Below, piece after piece: positions 34,785 to 42,817 of a stretch of DNA of 64,000 nucleotides (position 1 is the first letter of the stretch; the number at the start of each line of letters is the position of its first letter). This stretch comes from Kordiimonas laminariae (lineage in GTDB: Bacteria > Pseudomonadota > Alphaproteobacteria > Sphingomonadales > Kordiimonadaceae). Under the pieces are notes generated by a model. It made no database searches. It saw only the letters and a program-made list of their open reading frames with translations, and was not told where the DNA came from. The translations under genes and the position numbers were made by a program. Location: the NCBI RefSeq assembly GCF_023008165.1, contig NZ_JAKQZA010000005.1, positions 186,001-250,000 of the forward strand, given 5' to 3'.

Positions 34785-35843
34785 ATGGTGGTTGCTGTGC
34801 GCTTTTTTGTTTTCCTGAGTATGATTGCTGCCTTCTTTGCAGAGCAAGCAGGGGCAGAGGTTAATGATGCAGCGCTGATGAAAAAGCGCCCGGCAAAATT
34901 GCTTTCTGATTATAGGTTATTTTCTGATGTCTCGGCTCATACGCCTGCCGATGGTGTGTTGCCTTACGGTATGAAAATGCCACTGTTTACAGATTATGCC
35001 CATAAATACCGTTTCGTTTATATACCTGAAGGTATGTCAGCCACATATTCAGAACATGAAGTGATGGAATTCCCTGTTGGAACCACGCTTATTAAAACCT
35101 TTGCGTATCCAGCGGATTTCAGAAAACCAGATGAAAATATTCGGCGTATTGAAACCCGGCTTTTGATCCGTCAGGAAACAGGTTGGAATGCGTGGGCTTA
35201 TGTCTGGAATGAGGATCAGAGCGATGCTGTTCTCAAAGTAGCGGGTAAAACACTGCCGGTAAGCTGGGTTGATGAAACAGGTGAAAGCCGCTTTATTGAT
35301 TATGTTGTGCCAAACAAAAACCAGTGTAAGGGCTGTCATACCCTTGGGCGAGAATTCACCCCTATTGGCCCCAAAGCCAGATATCTGAACTTTAGTTATG
35401 AATATCATGACGAAAAGAAAAACCAGATCACAAAATGGGTTGAAACTGGTAAGCTTAGTGGTGCACCAACACCAGATAAAGCGCCTACAGTTCCAGAGTT
35501 TGATGATTTAACGGCAAGCCTGGACCGCCGCGCCAGAGCTTATCTGGATATCAACTGTGCCCATTGTCACCGAAGTGAAGGCCCAGCATCTACATCAGGT
35601 TTGTTTTTAACTTACGGAGAAACAAATAAAGTTACGTGGGGGTATAAAAAAACGCCCGTTGCTGCAGGCAGAGGATCAGGCGGATTTTCTGTTGATATCG
35701 AACCCGGGCAGCCAGAAAAATCGATTTTACTGTACCGGGTAAACTCTGTGGATCCTGGCGTAATGATGCCAGAGGTTGGCAGAACGACAATCCACACTGA
35801 GGGGGTGGACTTACTTAAAGAATGGATCAAGAAGCTTGAATAA
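34785..35843 (+). CDS. SO2930/HNE_0200-type diheme c-type cytochrome (TIGR03806)
   Basis: A 352-residue exported protein with a signal peptide (cleavage probably after AGA, residues 22-24). The N-terminal half is a beta-rich domain (SDYRLFSDVSAHTPADGVLP, PLFTDYAHKYRFVYIPEG) without a known activity. Two c-type haem motifs follow: CKGCH (residues 181-185) and CAHCH (258-262). A late Met (VMMPEVGR) may be the axial ligand. TIGR03806 proteins are found beside, or fused to, the TIGR03805 beta-helix protein, as here with a 2-base gap. They would act in the periplasm, perhaps passing electrons from a substrate bound by the beta-helix partner; this role is inference. Confidence 0.83.
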   Translation: MVVAVRFFVFLSMIAAFFAEQAGAEVNDAALMKKRPAKLLSDYRLFSDVSAHTPADGVLPYGMKMPLFTDYAHKYRFVYIPEGMSATYSEHEVMEFPVGTTLIKTFAYPADFRKPDENIRRIETRLLIRQETGWNAWAYVWNEDQSDAVLKVAGKTLPVSWVDETGESRFIDYVVPNKNQCKGCHTLGREFTPIGPKARYLNFSYEYHDEKKNQITKWVETGKLSGAPTPDKAPTVPEFDDLTASLDRRARAYLDINCAHCHRSEGPASTSGLFLTYGETNKVTWGYKKTPVAAGRGSGGFSVDIEPGQPEKSILLYRVNSVDPGVMMPEVGRTTIHTEGVDLLKEWIKKLE

Positions 35844-35875
35844 AAGGACGATGTAAAAGTTTAAAAGGTTGCTGC

Positions 35876-35912
35876 AAGCTCGCCTCAAAAATGGGGCGGG
35901 CTATGATTGTTT
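35876..35912 (+). terminator. Weak terminator-like hairpin before the TonB receptor
   Basis: AGCTCGCC (35877-35884) pairs with GGCGGGCT (35895-35902) with one wobble pair, then ATGATTGTTTTTGG. The T-tract is displaced, so it may be a partial terminator that lets some transcripts continue into the receptor gene. Confidence 0.4.
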
Positions 35913-35976
35913 TTGGGGAAGAAAGCAAATTAGTAGCAAAGATTACTACCGGGAAGAAATATCATAGGAGGGGGTT

Positions 35977-38685
35977 ATGAGTTTAAACCGTGCTGTATTA
36001 TTAGCCGGAGTGAGCGTATCCGTTTTAGCTGGAGCTGTAGGGGCTCTGGCACAGGATACAAGTGATGGTGGGGCCTTGCAGCTTGAAGAAATTACGGTAA
36101 CTGCGCAAAAAAGGGCGCAGAACCAGCAGGATGTCCCTATTTCTATTAATGCGTTTTCTGCGAACTTTCTGCAGACAATTGCTGCGGAAAACCTAACAGA
36201 TATCAGTACTTACACACCGGGCCTTGAAATCTCAGGGGTTACCCAGCCAAATTTCAGAATTCGCGGTGTTGAAACCAGTGATTTTGGTGTGGGGACAGAC
36301 CCTGCAGTAGGTATTTTCATTGATGGTGTTTATGCGTCGCGTTCTGGGGCCGGGGTTATTTTCTTTAGTGATATTGAACGGATTGAGGTTCTTAAAGGGC
36401 CGCAAGGTACACTGTTTGGCCGGAACACAGCGGCCGGGGCTGTTTCCATCATTACCCGGAAACCAGATCTTGAAGAGTTTAGCGCGCGCGTAAGAGCCAG
36501 ATACGGCAAATATGATAAAAAGCTGATAGACGGGATGATTAATATCCCGTTCTCAGAAACTGTTGCTCTCAGGGCAAACCTGCTTGTGAACAAGCAGAAT
36601 GGGTATGAGGATGATGCCCTTACAGGGGAAGATTACGGCAGGCAGGATAATGTGACAGGCCGCGTACAGCTTCGCTGGGAGCCAAGCGAGAGAACGGCCT
36701 TCAATCTTGCTTATGAATTTGATCATACTGATCAGGATGAAGAACGACCAATTGTTGGCGTTGCAAACGGCCAGTATAGAACAGCGCCAGATGCTTCTGA
36801 ATTAAATGATCTTCCGGGGCATGTAGATTTCCTCCATGCAGTGCTTGGTGCACCGCAGGGCCTAACGCGTGCGCAGTTTGGGGCACTGCCGATCAATACG
36901 GTTACAGATATTCCTCTTGCAGCTTTTTATGCAAATTTTGCTGCGGCCGGTTACGTGCCGCCATCAGGAAACCCTGATTGGACTTTTTTCCGGTCCGGCA
37001 ACAGTGTGGGCGGTGCTGACCCGTTCGGGCCGTTATCATCCGATATTGCCAATGGGGAAGAACGCCGGAACTTGGACGGTATTACCCTTACTGTTACACA
37101 TGAGCTTGATTGGGCGACATTCACGTCAATTTCTGCCTATAAAGCCTTTAACACCAATAATTTGCAGGATGAAGATGGTACCGCGGATGTAAACTTTTAT
37201 TTCGATACAGATAATGTTGAAAGCAACAAGCATTTCTATCAGGAACTGCGTCTGAACGGGGTAACAGACAGGCTTACATGGACGGCAGGTGCCAGTTATT
37301 ATTGGGAGAATGCCAAACAGCGCTCCGAAACACATGCCACGCTCGATTCAATCGATACGCTTCTCTATAATGTTGGGGCTACACCGGGTATTCTGGCGCA
37401 GTCCTTTAATCCAGCGGACGGGATCAACGCCTGTGAAAGTATCTTCCTTGATAGTTTCAGTGGTTTTATCAGCTTTAACAACCTGCCGCTTAACTGTGTG
37501 GACCCTAGCCTGCCGGCCTTATCACTTGAGGCGATTTCCAATTTAGCGCTTACATCGCTTAGCGGGCGGCTTTGGGAAGAAACCATGTTTGGTGAAGGTA
37601 CGTTTAATGCCTTTGCAGCGTTTGCAGATGTAACCTATGCGGTGACAGACCGATTGAATATTAACGCAGGCCTTCGCTACACCCACGATAAGAAGTCATG
37701 GGAATGGTTCAATGATACTCGGACGATTGAAGGCAGAGAAAGGCTTGAAATACCGGGCATTGGCAACCTTGCAGATATCATGCAGGGCATCCTTGCGAAT
37801 GTTACAGGCGGTAGTGGTGATTTTGTCTTTGATGTTGGGGGCCTTGAAGGCATAGCGTTTGAGCGCAAAGACAGTTGGAATAATTTTAGTCCGAGGATCG
37901 CTGTGGATTATAAAATTACTGATGATGCGCTTATTTATGCATCCTGGGCGCGGGGGTATAAGGCTGGTGGTTTCAATACTGTGCAGATCAACAGTTTCTT
38001 CGATAATGAAACTGTGTGGAACATTGAAACCGGCTTTAAATCCCAGTGGTTTGAAGACAGCCTCCGGTTCAATATGTCCTTCTGGAAATATAAATATAAT
38101 GATCGTCAGTCGATCAGACTTCTTGAGGTGGATAGCAGCAGCGTGCCGCAGTATCTCACGCAAACAGAAGACATTTCCGGTAAAGGTATTGATCTAGAGC
38201 TTCTATGGGCGCCAACCGGGAACCTGCGTTTCTTTGCTAATGGCGGCTATCAGGATATTACCTGTTCGGAAAACTGTGGCCGTTCCGCGGTGGGAGACCC
38301 AACGGGTGAACCTAAATACCGGATAAGCTTTGGTGGTGATTATATCTATCCACTGGGGGATAGTGGTTCGCTTAATTTCCATGCTGATCATAGCTACACA
38401 AGTGCACGCCGCGAAAATGGCGAATGCCGGGCAGAAAACACATGTGGTATCGTATCCGTTGGTAATGTGATCTGGGAAACAGGGCTTGCCCAGCATTTCA
38501 CCAATGTTCGTGTGGGATGGACCAATGCGGATGAAGATATCAGCTTCTCTTTCTTTGCGCGTAATATCTTCAATAACCGCTATGCGGGCGGTGCGGGCGG
38601 CTTAACCCGTGATACCTTTGGTACGCCTGTATCAAGGCTTACAGAACCAACCACATGGGGCTTTGATCTGATTTTCAATTTCTAG
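35977..38685 (+). CDS. TonB-dependent outer-membrane receptor
   Basis: A 902-residue receptor preceded by a very strong ribosome-binding site, AGGAGGGGG (35967-35974). A signal peptide ends AGAVGALAQ. The TonB box region is LEEITVTAQKR, followed by the plug domain (VPISINAFSANFLQ..., RGVETSDFGVGTDPAVGIFI and RIEVLKGPQGTLFGRNTAAG). The rest is a 22-strand barrel finishing WGFDLIFNF with a terminal Phe. It resembles receptors of the iron-siderophore or sugar/lipid uptake classes in Sphingomonas-like bacteria, but the ligand is unknown. Position after the beta-helix and cytochrome genes suggests a shared substrate. Confidence 0.93.
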   Translation: MSLNRAVLLAGVSVSVLAGAVGALAQDTSDGGALQLEEITVTAQKRAQNQQDVPISINAFSANFLQTIAAENLTDISTYTPGLEISGVTQPNFRIRGVETSDFGVGTDPAVGIFIDGVYASRSGAGVIFFSDIERIEVLKGPQGTLFGRNTAAGAVSIITRKPDLEEFSARVRARYGKYDKKLIDGMINIPFSETVALRANLLVNKQNGYEDDALTGEDYGRQDNVTGRVQLRWEPSERTAFNLAYEFDHTDQDEERPIVGVANGQYRTAPDASELNDLPGHVDFLHAVLGAPQGLTRAQFGALPINTVTDIPLAAFYANFAAAGYVPPSGNPDWTFFRSGNSVGGADPFGPLSSDIANGEERRNLDGITLTVTHELDWATFTSISAYKAFNTNNLQDEDGTADVNFYFDTDNVESNKHFYQELRLNGVTDRLTWTAGASYYWENAKQRSETHATLDSIDTLLYNVGATPGILAQSFNPADGINACESIFLDSFSGFISFNNLPLNCVDPSLPALSLEAISNLALTSLSGRLWEETMFGEGTFNAFAAFADVTYAVTDRLNINAGLRYTHDKKSWEWFNDTRTIEGRERLEIPGIGNLADIMQGILANVTGGSGDFVFDVGGLEGIAFERKDSWNNFSPRIAVDYKITDDALIYASWARGYKAGGFNTVQINSFFDNETVWNIETGFKSQWFEDSLRFNMSFWKYKYNDRQSIRLLEVDSSSVPQYLTQTEDISGKGIDLELLWAPTGNLRFFANGGYQDITCSENCGRSAVGDPTGEPKYRISFGGDYIYPLGDSGSLNFHADHSYTSARRENGECRAENTCGIVSVGNVIWETGLAQHFTNVRVGWTNADEDISFSFFARNIFNNRYAGGAGGLTRDTFGTPVSRLTEPTTWGFDLIFNF

Positions 38686-38713
38686 GCTAAAGCACTCCAT
38701 TAGAAAAATTGAT

Positions 38714-38745
38714 GAGGCTGGTTCTTCGCCAGCCTTTTCTTTTGG
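38714..38745 (+). terminator. Intrinsic terminator after the TonB receptor gene
   Basis: GGCTGG (38716-38721) pairs with CCAGCC (38729-38734) around TTCTTCG, followed by TTTTCTTTT. Confidence 0.75.
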
Positions 38746-38792
38746 GCAAATGTCATGGTAGGCAGAAGGCAGACAGAATAAAGGGATGCATC

Positions 38793-39569
38793 ATGCTGAA
38801 AGTTGGAATCATTGGTGGTTTGGGCCGAATGGGACAGGCGATTGCCGCTGTGCTTATTGGAAACAAAGAGGCAGAAATAACTGCAGTTTCTGAAATGGCG
38901 AGCCATAGCAAAATAGGCGCTGAAGTATATGGTGTTACCCTATCAGATGATACGGCTAGCGTGTTTGCATCCTCTGATGTTGTGATTGATTTCACGCCGC
39001 CAGGCAACACTGCAAAGCACGCTAAAATGGCAGCAGATGCCGGTGTTGCTTTTGTGGTTGGAACGACAGGCCTTACAGAAGAAGACTATGCGGCTCTTGA
39101 TGCGGCAGGCGAAAAAGCGGTGATTATTCAGGCCGGGAACTATTCTTTAGGGGTGAACCTGCTTATGGGGCTAACCCGTCAGGCTGCAGCAAAACTGGGC
39201 ACTGATTGGGATATCGAAGTGGTGGAAATGCACCATAAGCACAAAGTAGATGCGCCTTCAGGTACAGCGCTTATGCTGGGGGAAGCGGCAGCAGAGGGGC
39301 GCGGCAAGCCACTTTCTAATTTGCGCGCTGATGTACGTGACGGCATGACAGGCGAGCGTGAAGAAGGCTCAATCGGGTTCGCGGCTCTTCGTGGTGGTTC
39401 TGTGATTGGTGAGCATGATGTTATTTTCGCAAGTGGGAGCGAACGTATTACTCTCTCTCACAAAGCAGAAAACAGAACTCTCTTTGCTGATGGTGCCGTG
39501 CGAGCAGCCCTTTGGACAAAAGGCCAAAACTATGGCAGATATTCCATGATGGATGTTCTGGGGCTTTAG
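38793..39569 (+). CDS. dapB: 4-hydroxy-tetrahydrodipicolinate reductase
   Basis: Lysine and diaminopimelate pathway enzyme. From the ATG at 38793 (AAGGGATGC upstream) it has 258 residues. NAD(P)-binding KVGIIGGLGRMGQAIAAVL is at the N-terminus, VVIDFTPPGNTAKHAKMA and FVVGTTGLTEEDYAAL follow, and the catalytic motif EVVEMHHKHKVDAPSGTAL holds the conserved His and Lys. An upstream in-frame extension to 38709 overlaps the terminator. A DUF350 membrane-protein gene begins ten bases later. Confidence 0.97.
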   Translation: MLKVGIIGGLGRMGQAIAAVLIGNKEAEITAVSEMASHSKIGAEVYGVTLSDDTASVFASSDVVIDFTPPGNTAKHAKMAADAGVAFVVGTTGLTEEDYAALDAAGEKAVIIQAGNYSLGVNLLMGLTRQAAAKLGTDWDIEVVEMHHKHKVDAPSGTALMLGEAAAEGRGKPLSNLRADVRDGMTGEREEGSIGFAALRGGSVIGEHDVIFASGSERITLSHKAENRTLFADGAVRAALWTKGQNYGRYSMMDVLGL

Positions 39570-39579
39570 GGGGAAGAAA

Positions 39580-39993
39580 ATGGAACTCGCACTTAATTCA
39601 CTGCTGGACGGCCTGCCGTTTTTTTTGATCCATTCCGGTACAACGCTTTTGATGCTGATTATGGGTATGTTTATCTATACTCGTATTACCAATCATGATG
39701 AGATTTCCTTGATCAAAGAAGGGAATATTGCAGCAGCGCTTTCTTTTTCAGGGGCGACAATCGGCCTTGCACTGCCGCTGGCTTTCTCACTCGCAGCTTC
39801 TGTTTCCCTTTGGGATATTGTCTTCTGGGGGATTATTGCGCTTATCCTCCAACTTGTTGCGTTTCGTATCGTAGATATGTTTGTGAAAGATCTTTCAAAG
39901 CGAATTGAAGCAGGTGAACTGGGTGCGGCGATCTGTCTTATTAGTGTGAAGCTCTCTACAGCGTTTATCAATTCAGCGGCTATCAGTGGTTAA
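39580..39993 (+). CDS. DUF350 family inner-membrane protein
   Basis: A 137-residue protein with three to four membrane helices. It has the internal repeat character of the YjfL/DUF350 family (IKEGNIAAALSFSGATIGLAL and IEAGELGAAICLISVKLSTA are the paired NxAAA/GxAA motifs). The ATG at 39580 follows GGGGGAAG; an ORF start at 39553 would overlap dapB. DUF350 proteins have no firm function. A membrane-anchored trypsin-like protease gene follows after 12 bases, so the two are likely cotranscribed. Confidence 0.85.
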   Translation: MELALNSLLDGLPFFLIHSGTTLLMLIMGMFIYTRITNHDEISLIKEGNIAAALSFSGATIGLALPLAFSLAASVSLWDIVFWGIIALILQLVAFRIVDMFVKDLSKRIEAGELGAAICLISVKLSTAFINSAAISG

Positions 39994-40005
39994 AGATCAA
40001 TACCC

Positions 40006-40863
40006 ATGCGGCGTAAGTTTGAATTAGCGATCTATTTCGTTGTTATTGTCTTCTTTATTTTCCGTTATGCGGGAAGTGAAGGGGATATTGAACGCCGCCC
40101 TGAGTTTGACCCTAAGCCAGTTATAGAGCCTCGGCCGGATTATGGTTCCAAGCCGGTGGTAAACCTCCCGCTTCCAACAGATGTGGCGAGCGCAGTGCGG
40201 GTTGAGCTTGAAGAAAAAACAACGAACGGCGTTGGTACCGCGTTTGCGGTGGACGGAAACGGTACCTATGTAACGGCCCGACATGTGGTGGACGGCTGTG
40301 CAGAGGTGTTTTTCATTGATGAAAAAAACAGGCTTTATCCCGTAAAATCAGCATTTAGCCTGAAAACCAGAGATTTCGCGATTATTAAAGCTGTGAAGGG
40401 CCCAGCAGTTCATTTTGATCTCACAGATAGTGTACCAAAACGCGGGCAGGAAGGCTTTATGATGGGCTATCCGCAAGGGAAACCCGCAGATGTACGGGCA
40501 GAGGTTATCGGCACTACTGTAATGCGCTCATCAGGGCGTTATCGTATGCGGGAGCCTGTTGTAGCCTGGGTTGAACGCGACAGGCGTCCGGGCTTTAGTG
40601 GTTCGCTCGGCGGTATTTCTGGCGGCCCGGTTTTCAATGAAGATGGTGTCGTGATCGGTACTGTTGTGGCAGGTTCTCCGCGTAGGGGCCGTGTTTATAC
40701 GACCAACCCTCATGTTTTTGAAGAAACAGATCTGCTTGATGAAAGCCACAGAGGCAGGATTGCCAAGTTTGAAGAAGGTATATCATATTCAAACTATGAT
40801 CTTATTGGCCGAAGGCTTCGGGCAGGAAGGCTTATTTCTCAGGTATATTGCCGGGCTGGTTAG
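40006..40863 (+). CDS. Membrane-anchored trypsin-like serine protease
   Basis: A 285-residue protein with an uncleaved N-terminal helix (residues 6-20) and an acidic-proline linker, so the protease domain would face the periplasm. The chymotrypsin-fold triad is His93 (YVTARHVVDG), Asp123 (KTRDFAIIKA) and Ser205 (GISGGPVFNEDG). It has no PDZ domain, unlike DegP/DegS. The C-terminal 60 residues (TTNPHVFEETDLLDES...) are unfamiliar. It shares its last 32 bases with the convergent DUF2244 gene. Its partner and targets are unknown. Confidence 0.8.
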   Translation: MRRKFELAIYFVVIVFFIFRYAGSEGDIERRPEFDPKPVIEPRPDYGSKPVVNLPLPTDVASAVRVELEEKTTNGVGTAFAVDGNGTYVTARHVVDGCAEVFFIDEKNRLYPVKSAFSLKTRDFAIIKAVKGPAVHFDLTDSVPKRGQEGFMMGYPQGKPADVRAEVIGTTVMRSSGRYRMREPVVAWVERDRRPGFSGSLGGISGGPVFNEDGVVIGTVVAGSPRRGRVYTTNPHVFEETDLLDESHRGRIAKFEEGISYSNYDLIGRRLRAGRLISQVYCRAG

Positions 40864-41341
40864 GGCTGCGGTTTTTCCAAATGTATAGCTCTGTCTCCAG
40901 CTTTTCTTTCAGCTTTCGTTTTTCACCCGGTAACAGGAAACTGCCGATCACCACAGTTTGCTGATGTAAGCTGAGGCTAAGCTCATTTCTGTAGCGGTCA
41001 ATTTTCCTGATATTCACTTTGGTCCAGTAGGGTTCAAACTGCCAGCTTTCCATCTTCCCGTTTGCTGCGTAGCGCTCAACAATCAGGGAAGCTTCTGTCA
41101 GTTTTATCACTTCTCTTACGCGGGCACGGCGGTAATTCAGGTAGAAAGCAAACCATAAGGCCAGAAGGTCAAGCACCAGAAAAATCACAACAGGCCAGGC
41201 GCCAACGATATAGAACCGGATACTGCCGAGAATACATAAAACCATCAATATCCTGAGCAATATGGAAAAATGCTCAGGCTTTAAAGATCGGTGCGGATAA
41301 AGCACCAGATCAAGTTGGGTATCTGTACCTAATGCGCTCAC
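40832..41341 (-). CDS. DUF2244 domain-containing inner-membrane protein
   Basis: A 169-residue protein with a start at GTG 41339-41341, preceded by AAGGGAAG at a good distance; a longer ORF from 41449 would overlap the monooxygenase gene. DUF2244 is common in alphaproteobacteria. The LDLVLYPHRSLKPEHFSIL motif is at the N-terminus, two close membrane helices follow (about 30-75), then a cytoplasmic basic region ending in GEKRKLKEKLETEL. Function is unknown; family members often sit near respiratory genes. Confidence 0.82.
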   Translation of the reverse strand: MSALGTDTQLDLVLYPHRSLKPEHFSILLRILMVLCILGSIRFYIVGAWPVVIFLVLDLLALWFAFYLNYRRARVREVIKLTEASLIVERYAANGKMESWQFEPYWTKVNIRKIDRYRNELSLSLHQQTVVIGSFLLPGEKRKLKEKLETELYIWKNRSPNQPGNIPEK

Positions 41342-41390
41342 AATTGCTTCCCTTGACAGCCCATTATACGAGCACGGGGTAGCGTTTGGA

Positions 41391-42617
41391 TTAAAGCGCT
41401 TTTTCGCCTCGTAGCAGTTTTGGTAGATCACCCACTGTACCACGGGCATGCGACATGAAGAAATTCTTCAGCGGTACCACTTTATCAACGGCTGCCATAC
41501 CAAGGTCTCTCGCGAGCATCAGTGGTTCAATATCGTTAGAGAACAGGCGGTTGAAGATATCTGTGATGGCATAGATAGAGGCATTATCTGTGGTGCGCCA
41601 CTGTGCGTAGCGGTCGAGCACCTGCGTAGAGCCAATATCAAGGCCAACTTTACGCGCATCCACGAGCACTTCAATAAGGGCTGCCACATCCTTAAGGCCC
41701 AGATTAAGCCCTTGGCCAGATATCGGGTGGATACCGTGGGCAGCATCACCAAGAAGCGCTAGTCGTTCGGCCACATAATCATGCGCATACTGAAGAGAAA
41801 TAGGATAAGCCCAGCGGCCACCAATAATTTTTACGTCACCAAGGAAATCACCAACCCGGCGCTGTACTTCTGATTGGAAGGCGCGGTCTGAAAGGCCCAT
41901 GATTGTTTCTGTCAGGTGGCTTTTCTCTGTCCATACAAGAGAAGAACGGTTGCCGGTAAGCGGCAGGATCGCGAACGGACCAGAAGGTAGGAACCGTTCG
42001 TGCGCAATACCGCAGTGGCCAAATTCATGCTCGATAGAACATACAATACCGTGCTGCTTGTAATCGATCTTGGATGTTGGAATGCCAGCATGCGCGCGCA
42101 CCATACTGCCGCGACCATCAATCCCGAGCAGCAGTTTTGATGTGATTACACGGCCATCTTCCAGAGTGACTGTGGCAGATGCTTTATCCCGTTTTATATC
42201 AGCCACTTTTGTTGGCGCCAGAAAGGTAAGGTTATCAAGCTCTTTCATACGCTCAAAAAGGGCGATTTGGGTATGGCGGTTTTCAACCAGATGACCAAGA
42301 GGGCCATCGCCTAGTGTTTCATTATCAAAATGCAGATGCAGAAGGGACGGTCCGTCAGATACTCTGATCTCAAGGATTGGCTGTGCATACGGCTCCATAT
42401 ACTGCCAAACGCTAATAGCTTCAAAAAGCTGGCAGGAAGCAAAAGCAAGCGCGCTTGAACGGCCATCATAAGAAACATCCGTAAGGGCTTCTTGGGCTGC
42501 TCTGTCAACAACGGTTACATCAAAGCCGTGATCAGCCAAGCCGATCGCTGCCGTAAGGCCAGCCAAACCGCCGCCAATGATGGTGATGTCACTTGTAAGT
42601 TCTGTTGCTTCAGCCAT
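41391..42617 (-). CDS. UbiH/UbiF/VisC-family FAD-dependent monooxygenase
   Basis: Likely ubiquinone ring hydroxylase, 408 residues. The N-terminal Rossmann motif is ITIIGGGLAGLTAAIGLADHG. The mid-protein motif is LLLGIDGRGSMVRAHAGIP (DG motif), and the second FAD motif is LALLGDAAHGIHPISGQGLNLG. These are the diagnostic three for the UbiH family. Which ring position it hydroxylates (C1, C5 or C6) cannot be read from sequence; alphaproteobacteria often use a broad-specificity UbiL. Divergent from ftsK and followed by DUF2244. Confidence 0.9.
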   Translation of the reverse strand: MAEATELTSDITIIGGGLAGLTAAIGLADHGFDVTVVDRAAQEALTDVSYDGRSSALAFASCQLFEAISVWQYMEPYAQPILEIRVSDGPSLLHLHFDNETLGDGPLGHLVENRHTQIALFERMKELDNLTFLAPTKVADIKRDKASATVTLEDGRVITSKLLLGIDGRGSMVRAHAGIPTSKIDYKQHGIVCSIEHEFGHCGIAHERFLPSGPFAILPLTGNRSSLVWTEKSHLTETIMGLSDRAFQSEVQRRVGDFLGDVKIIGGRWAYPISLQYAHDYVAERLALLGDAAHGIHPISGQGLNLGLKDVAALIEVLVDARKVGLDIGSTQVLDRYAQWRTTDNASIYAITDIFNRLFSNDIEPLMLARDLGMAAVDKVVPLKNFFMSHARGTVGDLPKLLRGEKAL

Positions 42618-42817
42618 TCTATTGTCACCTGAAAAATATCATCTGTTTGGTCTAAGCCTATTCCCTCTGGCTGTCCAGAGGCAGGTTGCCGCAGAGAGCG
42701 ATTATAGCAGAAAAAGCCCGCCACTTTATCGCCGCTCTTGTCCCCTAGCATGTTTACGCACTAAAGTACTGATTGGATAAACAAAACATTCTTCACTCGG
42801 GGAAGGGAGCATCACTG

